Assembly: GCF_009696375.1 (NCBI RefSeq)
Contig: NZ_VUMD01000009.1
Span: 87,388-151,387, forward strand
DNA: 64,000 nucleotides
Reading direction: 5' to 3'
DNA from: Clostridium porci
Lineage (GTDB): Bacteria; Bacillota; Clostridia; Lachnospirales; Lachnospiraceae
Below the pieces are notes generated by a model that was given only the letters and a program-made list of their open reading frames with translations, had not been told where the DNA came from and ran no database searches. Numbering within the stretch: the first letter of the stretch is position 1; each line of letters starts with the position of its first letter. This document shows positions 56,857 to 64,000 of the stretch, piece by piece. The translations under genes were made by a program, and so were the position numbers.

Positions 56857-58167
56857 TTAAATATCGCTATTACAATCAGGTACTTGCATAACTGGTAGAA
56901 GAATTTCAATAGAAAATTTAGTAATATCATGCTCTATATTTACTGAACCACCATTCTGTTCTACTAATGTCTGAATAGTCATTAAACCTATTTTATGGCT
57001 TGCTGTCTTCAAAGGTTGCTTACTTTTATAGTTTTCAATCATGACGCAAATTTGATTCTGTTGTTCTTTTTCTGTGATAACAATTGGAATCTTAGGGTCT
57101 GCATATTTCCGCAAGTTAGAAAAAATATTATCAAATGATCTTCGAATATCTCCTATATGTAAACGGCAAAAATACCCAGAATTAAACATCGGAATTTGTT
57201 TTACCAAGAATCCTTCAGATTCCAGTTCAGTACATTCCTCATACAATAGTTGGTTTAGAAATTCTCCTCCGTCAATTAGTTCGTTTGGATACTCAAACCT
57301 ATTTTCTGTTTCTGTCACAAATTTATGAAACAATTCATCTGTCAAAATTTTCATATGATATGCCTTTTCGATGGCTTTTGTAAGGTAGAGTTTATGCTCT
57401 GCTTCTGTTAAATCTTTTTTATGAATCATTATTTCTAAGTACCCGGTAAGTTTAGTTAGAGGAGTACGAAGGTCATGAGAAAGTGATGCGACCATTTGCT
57501 CTCTTTCAGATCTCATTTTTTCCTCATTTTCTAATAAGGATAGTAACGATATTCTCATAAATTCAATTTCATTTCCGAGTTTTGCTATTTCATCTCTTCC
57601 TCCAATTTTAATACTACAATTCCTTCCAGATTGAGAAGAAAGTAATACTTGCTGATAAAGTTTGTTGATTCGATGTATGGTATAAGCGTTAAAAGGTATA
57701 AGAATTCCCAGGAAAAGAAAAAATCCAAATAACAAACCAGCAGTATTCCACCAAAAAAAGTAAGAATTTCCCGGTGAGTAAGATGTAGCGTAGATAACGC
57801 CATCCGAGCAGTATATGATTTCGTATTTGTCTTCATCTTCAAATTCTGTGGATGCTATTTTTTCTTCATACAGGTGTTCCGGCTCTGTGAACAAAAAAAT
57901 ATCAGAATTTTGCTTATTCCATTCCGTGTCAGTCAATGCATTCTGTGTCGAAAGATTGTGATTAGTTACATACTTTTGAAAGTCTTGTACAGCAGCATCA
58001 CTTTTTGCTTCCCAATAAGCATCAAACTTTGAATTATAAAAAAACCATTCCGCAATCACATCAGATAGCAAATAATGTCCTAACCATGCACAAATAAGTG
58101 CAAAAGCCGCAATAGCTAACATTTTTATTCCCAATCGTTGGGAAACAAGTTTGAGCTTTCTATTCAA
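56857..58167 (-). CDS. Sensor histidine kinase of the cargo two-component system
   Basis: 436 residues. Membrane helices at about 15-37 and 138-160 flank an extracellular sensor of about 100 residues; then HAMP and the H-box SLSHDLRTPLTK with H231. The N-box is IRRSFDNIFSNLRKYAD; the G-boxes are weak (ENYKSKQ and KIGLMTIQTLVEQNGG), as in peptide-sensing kinases of Firmicutes. It overlaps the response regulator by 8 bases. The neighbouring secreted protein is a plausible signal or target. Confidence 0.87.
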   Translation of the reverse strand: MNRKLKLVSQRLGIKMLAIAAFALICAWLGHYLLSDVIAEWFFYNSKFDAYWEAKSDAAVQDFQKYVTNHNLSTQNALTDTEWNKQNSDIFLFTEPEHLYEEKIASTEFEDEDKYEIIYCSDGVIYATSYSPGNSYFFWWNTAGLLFGFFLFLGILIPFNAYTIHRINKLYQQVLLSSQSGRNCSIKIGGRDEIAKLGNEIEFMRISLLSLLENEEKMRSEREQMVASLSHDLRTPLTKLTGYLEIMIHKKDLTEAEHKLYLTKAIEKAYHMKILTDELFHKFVTETENRFEYPNELIDGGEFLNQLLYEECTELESEGFLVKQIPMFNSGYFCRLHIGDIRRSFDNIFSNLRKYADPKIPIVITEKEQQNQICVMIENYKSKQPLKTASHKIGLMTIQTLVEQNGGSVNIEHDITKFSIEILLPVMQVPDCNSDI

Positions 58168-58864
58168 TACGGTACCCCTTTCCCCAAACAGTTACGAGAT
58201 GGATAGGATGTCGGGAATCGTCTTCAATTTTATCTCTTAATTTCCGAATAAACACCATAACAGAGTTGTTATCAGTAGAGAAAAATGGTTTTTCCCAGAC
58301 ACTTTCATAGATATTTTGAGCTGAAAATATTTGCTTTGGATGAGCCAATAATAATCGTAATATACGATATTCTGTTGAGGTAAGTTCTAATTCCTTCCCA
58401 TATTTCCATGCCATATTGCGACAGCAATCTACACGTAAGCCATTCCATTCAATATATTCTGATTTTCGTTTTGGGATTTGTTTTCCTTGATAAACAGTAT
58501 ACCTCCGTAGCAATCCCTTAACTCGTGCAATCAATTCCGGATAAGAAAATGGTTTTGCTAAATAGTCATCTCCACCAGAGGAGTACCCTAATACAAGATC
58601 AGAATTTTGAGTTCTCGCAGTTAGAAATAAAATTGGCACATTTGACCGATCTCGAATCATTCTACTAACCTGATAGCCGGACATCCCTGGCATCATAACA
58701 TCCAAAATGATTAAATCGATATTGGCAGCCAACAATTTTAAAGCTTCTTCACCGGATTCTGCCTCAATTATATCAAAATCCTCATTGGACAATAAAACTG
58801 AAATAACCTCCCGGATTTCATGATCATCATCTACCACCATAATTTTTGATTTTTCTTCTATCAT
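58160..58864 (-). CDS. OmpR-family response regulator of the cargo two-component system
   Basis: 234 residues from the ATG at 58864; ATGs at 58873 and 58894 are possible too. Receiver with acidic pocket VVDDDHE, phospho-acceptor D55 in LIILDVMMPG, T in FLTA and K in LAKPF. A winged-helix DNA-binding domain follows (LTSTEYRILRLLLAHPKQIF, the VWGKGYRIE end). It should control the adjacent cargo genes, although no operator is obvious. Confidence 0.88.
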   Translation of the reverse strand: MIEEKSKIMVVDDDHEIREVISVLLSNEDFDIIEAESGEEALKLLAANIDLIILDVMMPGMSGYQVSRMIRDRSNVPILFLTARTQNSDLVLGYSSGGDDYLAKPFSYPELIARVKGLLRRYTVYQGKQIPKRKSEYIEWNGLRVDCCRNMAWKYGKELELTSTEYRILRLLLAHPKQIFSAQNIYESVWEKPFFSTDNNSVMVFIRKLRDKIEDDSRHPIHLVTVWGKGYRIE

Positions 58865-59252
58865 ATCATTCATAACCTCTTTCAGTGTTGTCATTAAAAC
58901 CATTCCGACAGTTTAAGATAGAGATTCTCTATCGCTTACTCATATGCTTTTAATAAAATTATATTTAAAAAACGGAGCCTTATCAAGATATTTTTTGTTA
59001 ATAATTGTTATCTTGTATTTTTACAAAAATTTAGGTTGTCTTAAACAAGATAAGTGTTTTGAACTTTTCTACACACTTATATAGACTGATATGAATTGTT
59101 AAAAATTGATATGAATCAGTTTGGAACAATCAAGACACTGAGCAATGTAATTCATTTCAGAAACAATTAAATAGTATAGGTAAGCAATATACAAAGATAG
59201 ATTTCTCAATGTTGTTTCCTTTTTTTAATTCATCACTTGACTTTGTGGCAAA
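58865..59252. other. AT-rich right end of the 12.1-kb element
   Basis: No gene seen. The end reads TTGTGGCAAA then GA of traG. No copy of the left-end 17-mer is found here. Confidence 0.5.
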
Positions 59253-59522
59253 GAGCTGATGAGCCAGGACGAAATCGCAACCATGGACGGAGGCAAGTGT
59301 ATTTTGCAGGTGCGCGGGGTGAGGCCGTTTTTCAGTGAAAAATACGACATCACACGCCACCCCCGCTACAAATACCTCTCGGATGCCGACAAACAGAACA
59401 CCTTTGATGTGGACAGGTACTTGTCGTCCCTGCGCCGGAAAAAACGGCGCGTGGTGTCGGAGGATGAACCCTTTGACCTTTACGACATCGACCTGTCGGA
59501 CGAAGATTTAGCCGCCCAGTGA
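59253..59522 (+). pseudogene. VirD4/TraG coupling ATPase, 3' part
   Basis: Ninety codons without their own start beginning E-L-M-S-Q-D-E, then DGGKCILQVRGVRPFFSEKY, an RKKRR run and an acidic end. This is the normal C-terminus of TraG-type proteins, continuing in frame from 47103. An ATG at 59259 could give a short peptide. Confidence 0.88.
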
Positions 59523-59586
59523 AGCGGCTTTTTTCCTGTAATCAATCAAATTTGTTCGCCGGAAACCGGCAGAAAGTGAGGCATAT

Positions 59587-59802
59587 ATGGAATTTTTCAA
59601 TAGTGCAGTGGATACGTTACAGACCATTGTTGTGGGCCTGGGCGGGGCGCTCTGTGTATGGGGCGGCGTCAATCTGTTGGAGGGATACGGGGCCGACAAT
59701 CCCGCCAGCAAGAGCCAGGGAATCAAGCAGCTTGTCGCGGGCGGAGGCGTGGCCCTCATTGGCATGACCCTCGTCCCGCTGCTGTCCGGGCTGCTGGGAT
59801 AA
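59587..59802 (+). CDS. Maff2-family small membrane protein
   Basis: 71 residues, two membrane helices: MEFFNSAVDTLQTIVVGLGG and LVAGGGVALIGMTLVPLL. It matches the Maff2 family found between TraG and VirB6 in this ICE class and is thought to be a pilin- or VirB2-like channel part. GAAAGTGAGG lies upstream. Confidence 0.82.
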   Translation: MEFFNSAVDTLQTIVVGLGGALCVWGGVNLLEGYGADNPASKSQGIKQLVAGGGVALIGMTLVPLLSGLLG

Positions 59803-59877
59803 TCGTTTTATTTATCTGCAAGCAATACGCCGCGCCCTCCTGCTGTTTGGAGGGAGCGGGAAAGGAGGGATACGCAC

Positions 59878-60741
59878 ATGATTGATGATTTAATCGGGGA
59901 ATGGATCAAAGGCATCCTGATTGACGGGATCAAAGGAAACCTGTCCGGCCTTTTCAGTACCGTGAATACCAAGGTCGGGGAAATCGCGTCGGATGTGGGC
60001 AGCACGCCGCAGGACTGGAACGGCGGCATTTTTTCCATGCTGCAAACCCTATCCGAAACGGTCATTGTCCCCATTGCGGCGGCCATTCTTGCCCTGGTGA
60101 TGTGCTATGAGCTGATTGAAATGATCGTGGAAAAGAACAACATGCACGACTTCGATACGTCCCTGTTCTTCCGCTGGATGTTTAAGAGCGCCTTTGCCAT
60201 CCTTATTGTGACGAACACATGGAATATCGTCATGGGTGTCTTTGACGCCACCCAGGCCGTCGTGAACCAAAGCGCCGGTGTCATCATCGGGGAAACCAGC
60301 ATTGACTTTGATACCTTGATTCCGAATCTGGAAACCAAGCTGGAAGCCATGGACATCGGCCCTCTGTTGGGCTTGTGGTTTCAGACCCTGGTTGTGGGGC
60401 TGACGATGCACGCGTTATCCATCTGCATTTTCCTTGTTACCTACGGGAGAATGATTGAAATATACGCTGTGACCGCGCTGGGGCCGATCCCTCTTGCCAC
60501 GCTGGGCAATGCCGAATGGCGGGGCATCGGCCAAAACTACTTGAAATCCCTGTTGGCGCTGGGCTTCCAAGCGTTCCTGATTATGGTTGTTGTCGGCATC
60601 TATGCGGTGCTGATTCAGGACATCGGCACGATGGAGGATATTTCCGGTGCGATCTGGGGCTGCATGGGCTACACGGTGCTGCTGTGCTTCTGCCTGTTCA
60701 AGACGGGAAGTATCAGTAAAGCAGTGTTTACCGCCCACTGA
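59878..60741 (+). CDS. VirB6/TrbL-like conjugation membrane protein
   Basis: 287 residues, six or more membrane helices. Words MIDDLIGEWIKGILIDGIKG, NGGIFSMLQTLSETVIVPIA and the GPIPLATLGN loop match the VirB6/TrbL-like protein of Tn1549-type elements. It forms part of the inner channel of the type IV secretion machine. AAAGGAGGG precedes the ATG. Confidence 0.85.
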   Translation: MIDDLIGEWIKGILIDGIKGNLSGLFSTVNTKVGEIASDVGSTPQDWNGGIFSMLQTLSETVIVPIAAAILALVMCYELIEMIVEKNNMHDFDTSLFFRWMFKSAFAILIVTNTWNIVMGVFDATQAVVNQSAGVIIGETSIDFDTLIPNLETKLEAMDIGPLLGLWFQTLVVGLTMHALSICIFLVTYGRMIEIYAVTALGPIPLATLGNAEWRGIGQNYLKSLLALGFQAFLIMVVVGIYAVLIQDIGTMEDISGAIWGCMGYTVLLCFCLFKTGSISKAVFTAH

Positions 60742-60773
60742 CCTTACAATTTTTACGCAGGAGGAAAAAACTT

Positions 60774-61340
60774 ATCAAGGAATCGCAGAAGAAAACCTAT
60801 CACATTATTTACGCCGACCCGCCGTGGAGATATGACCAGAAAACGGTACAGGGGGCAGCGGAAAACCACTATCCCACCATGGGAATCGACGCGCTGTGTG
60901 CCCTGCCGGTGGAAACACTGGCCACCAAGGACTGCCTGCTGTTTTTGTGGGCTACGTTCCCCATGCTGCCGGAAGCCCTGCGGCTGATCAAGGCGTGGGG
61001 CTTCACCTTCAAAACCGTGGCCTTTGTCTGGCTGAAACGGAACAAGAAAAGCCCCACCTGGTTTTACGGGCTGGGACACTGGACAAGGGGAAATGCGGAA
61101 ATCTGCCTGCTTGCCAAGCGGGGGAACCCCAAACGCTATTCCCGCAGCGTCCATCAGTTTATCATTTCCCCCATTGAGGAACACAGCAAGAAACCCGACA
61201 TCACCCGCGAGAAAATCATCGAGCTTGCGGGCGACCTTCCCCGCGCAGAACTGTTTGCCAGACAGAAAATTCCTGGCTGGGATGTGTGGGGCAACGAAGT
61301 GGACAGCGATTTTTCCCTGTCCGCACGAGAAACGAGGTGA
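60774..61340 (+). CDS. MT-A70-family adenine methyltransferase without a standard start codon
   Basis: About 188 residues if started at 60774. The catalytic DPPW lies at residues 15-18 of that frame, followed by the MTA70 words DCLLFLWATFPMLPEAL and GHWTRGNAEICLLAKRG. The codon 9 bases after AGGAGG is ATC, not ATG. The first ATG (60879) falls after DPPW and would give a dead enzyme. So either ATC is used, or the start was lost by mutation. Such genes sit at this place in related ICEs and probably modify element DNA. Confidence 0.72.
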   Translation: MKESQKKTYHIIYADPPWRYDQKTVQGAAENHYPTMGIDALCALPVETLATKDCLLFLWATFPMLPEALRLIKAWGFTFKTVAFVWLKRNKKSPTWFYGLGHWTRGNAEICLLAKRGNPKRYSRSVHQFIISPIEEHSKKPDITREKIIELAGDLPRAELFARQKIPGWDVWGNEVDSDFSLSARETR

Positions 61341-61346
61341 TTTTAT

Positions 61347-61796
61347 TTGGCTTATGTCACTGTCCCCAAGGATTTTACCAAGGTGAAATCCAAGGTGGTA
61401 TTCGGGCTGACGAAACGCCAGCTCCTTTGTTTTGGCGGTGCGCTGCTGGTCGGTATCCCGCTTTTCCTGTTAATCCGGGGCCGCATCCCCACCAGTGCGG
61501 CGGCGCTCCTTATGGTGTTTGCCATGCTTCCGGGCTTTCTGCTGGCACTGTATGAGCGCCACGGGCAGCCCCTGGAAGTGGTGGTGCGCCAAATCCTGGA
61601 GTGCTGCTTTATCCAGCCCAAGGAACGGCCCTACCAGACCAACAACGCTTACACCGCCCTTGTGCGGCAATTTCAGATGGAACAGGAGGTAAATGCCATT
61701 GTTCAAAAAGCAAAAGAACGAAACGAGCGCAAAAGCGCCGGTCAAGCTCACCCGCGCCGAAAAGAAAGAGATTCAGGCCGTCATCCGCAGGTATAA
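61347..61796 (+). CDS. PrgI-family conjugation protein (VirB3-like)
   Basis: 149 residues from a TTG (GAGGTGATTTTA upstream). Begins AYVTVPKDFTKVKSKVVFGL and has two membrane helices (KRQLLCFGGALLVGIPLFLL and the following AAALLMVFAMLPGFLL), then a charged tail. PrgI proteins recruit VirB4 to the channel. It overlaps virB4 by 104 bases in another frame. Confidence 0.85.
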   Translation: MAYVTVPKDFTKVKSKVVFGLTKRQLLCFGGALLVGIPLFLLIRGRIPTSAAALLMVFAMLPGFLLALYERHGQPLEVVVRQILECCFIQPKERPYQTNNAYTALVRQFQMEQEVNAIVQKAKERNERKSAGQAHPRRKERDSGRHPQV

Positions 61797-63888
61797 GGGC
61801 GACGGCAAGCCCCACTCCGCACAGGAGAGTATTCCCTACGAGGCCATGTATCCAGATGGGGTTTGCCGTCTGACGCCCCGCAGGTTTTCCAAGTGCATCG
61901 AGTTTTCAGACATCAGCTATCAGCTTGCCCAGGCGGACACCAAGGCGGGCATCTTTGAAAGCCTATGCGACCTTTACAACTATCTGGATGCCTCCATCCA
62001 CATCCAGTTTTCCTTTCTCAACCACAAGATCGACCCCAGGCAGTACGCCAAGAGCCTTGAAATCCGGGCGCAGGGGGATGATTTTGACGACATCCGCACG
62101 GAGTATTCCGCCATCTTAAAAGACCAGCTCGTCAGCGGGAACAATGGACTGGTAAAGCGGAAGTTTCTCACCTACACCATTGAGGCCGATAACCTCAAAC
62201 TGGCCCGTGCCAGACTGCACCGCATTGAAACCGACCTGTTGGGCTATTTCAAGAGCATGGGGGCCGTGGCGTGGGGGCTGGACGCAACGGCCCGGCTGGA
62301 AGTCATGCACCGCATGTTCCACCCGGACGGGGAGCCGTTTTCCTTCGATTGGAAGTGGCTGGCTTCCTCCGGCCTCTCCACCAAGGATTTTATCGCCCCG
62401 TCGTCGTTCCGTTTCGGGAACGCCCGAATGTTCGGGCTGGGGGGCAAGTACGGGGCTGTCAGCTTCTTAAACATCCTGTCCCCGGAGCTGTCGGACGAAA
62501 TGCTGGCTGACTTCCTCAATACGGAAAACGGCATTGTGGTGAACCTCCATGTGCAGGCCATCGACCAGAGCGAGGCCATCAAGACGGTGAAGCGCAAGAT
62601 TACCGACCTGGACGCCATGAAGATTCAGGAGCAAAAGAGGGCTGTCCGCAGCGGTTACGACATGGATATACTCCCCAGCGACCTTGCCACCTACGGACAG
62701 GACGCCAAGGAGCTGCTAAAGACCTTGCAGAGCCGGAATGAACGGATGTTCCAGCTCACCTTTCTGGTGATGAACACCGCCGGCACCCGGCAAAAGCTGG
62801 ACAACGATGTATTTTGGGCCGCAGGCGTGGCGCAGAAATACAACTGTTCCCTTGTCCGGCTGGACTACCAGCAGGAGCAGGGCCTTATGAGCAGCCTCCC
62901 TTTGGGGGCCAGCCATATCAAGATCGAGCGTTCCCTGACGACCTCCAGCGTGGCCGTGTTCGTCCCGTTCGTGACGCAGGAGCTTTTTCAGGACGGCGAC
63001 GCCATGTATTACGGCGTCAATGCCAAGACCGGCAACATGATTATGCTGGACAGGAAGCGGGCGCGCTGCCCCAACGGTTTGAAGCTGGGAACGCCGGGCA
63101 GCGGCAAGTCCATGAGCTGTAAATCCGAGATTTTGAGCGTGTTCCTCTGTACGCCGGACGACGTGTATATCTGCGACCCGGAGGCGGAGTATTACCCCCT
63201 TGTCAAGCAGCTTCACGGCCAAGTGGTGAAGCTCTCGCCCACCAGCAAAAGCTATGTGAACCCGCTGGACATCAACCTGAATTACTCCGAGGATGAAAGC
63301 CCGCTGGCCTTAAAATCCGACTTTGTGCTGTCGTTCTGTGAGCTTGTCATGGGCGGAAAGAACGGTCTGGAAGCCATTGAAAAGACAGTGATTGACCGGG
63401 CCGTGCAGGTGATCTACCGGCCCTATCTGGCAGACCCCCGCCCGGAAAATATGCCGATTCTTTCCGACCTCCATAAAGCCCTGTTAGACCAGCATATCCC
63501 GGAGGCCGACCGGGTGGCGCAGGCCCTTGACCTGTATGTGTCCGGCTCCCTGAACGTCTTTAACCACCGTACCAACGTGGATATTAAGAGCCGGATTGTG
63601 GCCTTTGACATCAAGGAGCTGGGCAAACAGCTAAAGAAAATCGGTATGCTGATTGTCCAAGACCAGATTTGGGGCCGCGTGACGCAAAACCGCAGCCAGG
63701 GCAAGGCGACGTGGTTCTTTTGTGACGAGTTCCATTTGCTTTTGCGGGAGGAACAGACGGCGGCCTTTTCCTGCGAGATTTGGAAGCGATTTCGTAAATG
63801 GGGCGGCGTCCCGACAGGTGCCACCCAGAACGTGAAAGACCTCCTTTCCTCCCCGGAAATCGAGAACATTTTGGGTGCGACACGTTGA
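61693..63888 (+). pseudogene. VirB4/TraE conjugation ATPase, interrupted by a group II intron
   Basis: 731 residues in frame, about 70 fewer than usual. Walker A GTPGSGKS at about 466-473, CDPEAEYYPL, and Walker B WFFCDEFHLLL. After SSPEIENIL the frame runs into intron sequence and stops within 5 codons; relatives continue with a DFIYLLNQ-type end. The protein may be restored if the intron splices; the 3' exon is outside the window. It powers pilus and channel assembly. Confidence 0.87.
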
Positions 63889-64000
63889 CGCACAAACATC
63901 ACGCTATGAGGGTAATACTTCATAGACTTATGGCCATGTGATGCTAAAAGCGTCGGGCTTATCTCGGCAGGGATGAGCAACAACTGATAACCCGATAGGT
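63875..64000 (+). mobile_element. 5' end of a group II intron in virB4
   Basis: The insertion begins GTGCGACAC, the group II intron 5' consensus (GUGYG). It continues with GTGCG/CGCAC able to pair and the domain I-like run AGGGTAATACTTC ... CCCGATAGGT. It breaks virB4 exactly after ATTTTGG. The reverse transcriptase and 3' end lie beyond the window. Probably inserted in the sense strand, so splicing could spare the host gene. Confidence 0.8.

Overview
The window looks like a gut Clostridia chromosome, most likely a Lachnospiraceae member near Enterocloster, Hungatella or Clostridium. The evidence is a spore maturation gene (spmA), low-to-mid G+C chromosomal genes with strong AGGAGG ribosome sites, several PTS operons, a Fur/PerR regulator, and conjugative elements of the kind common in gut Firmicutes. 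The species call is inference; no rRNA or tRNA gene was seen.

Bases 1-6.9 kb hold ordinary chromosomal genes: the end of a secreted-type protein, a zinc-ribbon membrane protein, a LysR regulator divergent from a DUF1275 membrane protein, an M16C metalloprotease and a DUF6512 protein. From 6.9 to 11.5 kb a minus-strand operon encodes a UlaA-type PTS (IIC, IIB, IIA) with a cytosolic-looking Cys-type sulfatase wedged between IIB and IIA, plus a DeoR regulator. From 12 to 13 kb a Fur/PerR gene with an operator palindrome on its own -10 box precedes a QueD-like protein. From 13.4 to 15.3 kb is a small accessory patch. From 15.3 to 25.1 kb lie an NSS transporter and a complete ascorbate-type operon (ulaG, IIA, IIC, IIB, DeoR, ulaE, an FG-GAP-like protein, ulaF/araD, HAD phosphatase).

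From 26 to 38.8 kb are pspC, spmA without spmB, an NADH oxidase, a sigma-54-activator relative that has lost Walker A, and a nine-gene operon: cysteine-desulfidase-like cyuA, a Liv-type ABC importer, DhaK, DhaL and an ATC-hydrolase-like protein. From 39 to 43 kb is a scrapyard: a broken NAD-dependent DNA ligase joined to a truncated NRPS module (A-PCP-TE) and a MATE fragment.

From about 43.4 kb to the end is a Tn1549-like integrative conjugative element. It carries a replication/HTH protein, DUF5348, PcfB, VirD4/TraG, Maff2, VirB6/TrbL, an MT-A70 methylase, PrgI and VirB4. It has been invaded twice. A roughly 12.1-kb large-serine-recombinase element (47106-59254) sits inside traG at a GA dinucleotide; joining the flanks restores the traG frame. 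The 5' end of a group II intron (63875 onward) interrupts virB4. The 12.1-kb element has its own relaxase, primase-like and VapE proteins and TnpV, and carries as cargo a secreted HVH protein, an acidic partner and a two-component system.

The best candidates for undescribed biology are that cargo module, the PTS-embedded sulfatase, the cyuA/Liv/Dha/ATC operon, and a roughly 90-100-nt structured repeat present twice (2450-2538 and 26120-26221).
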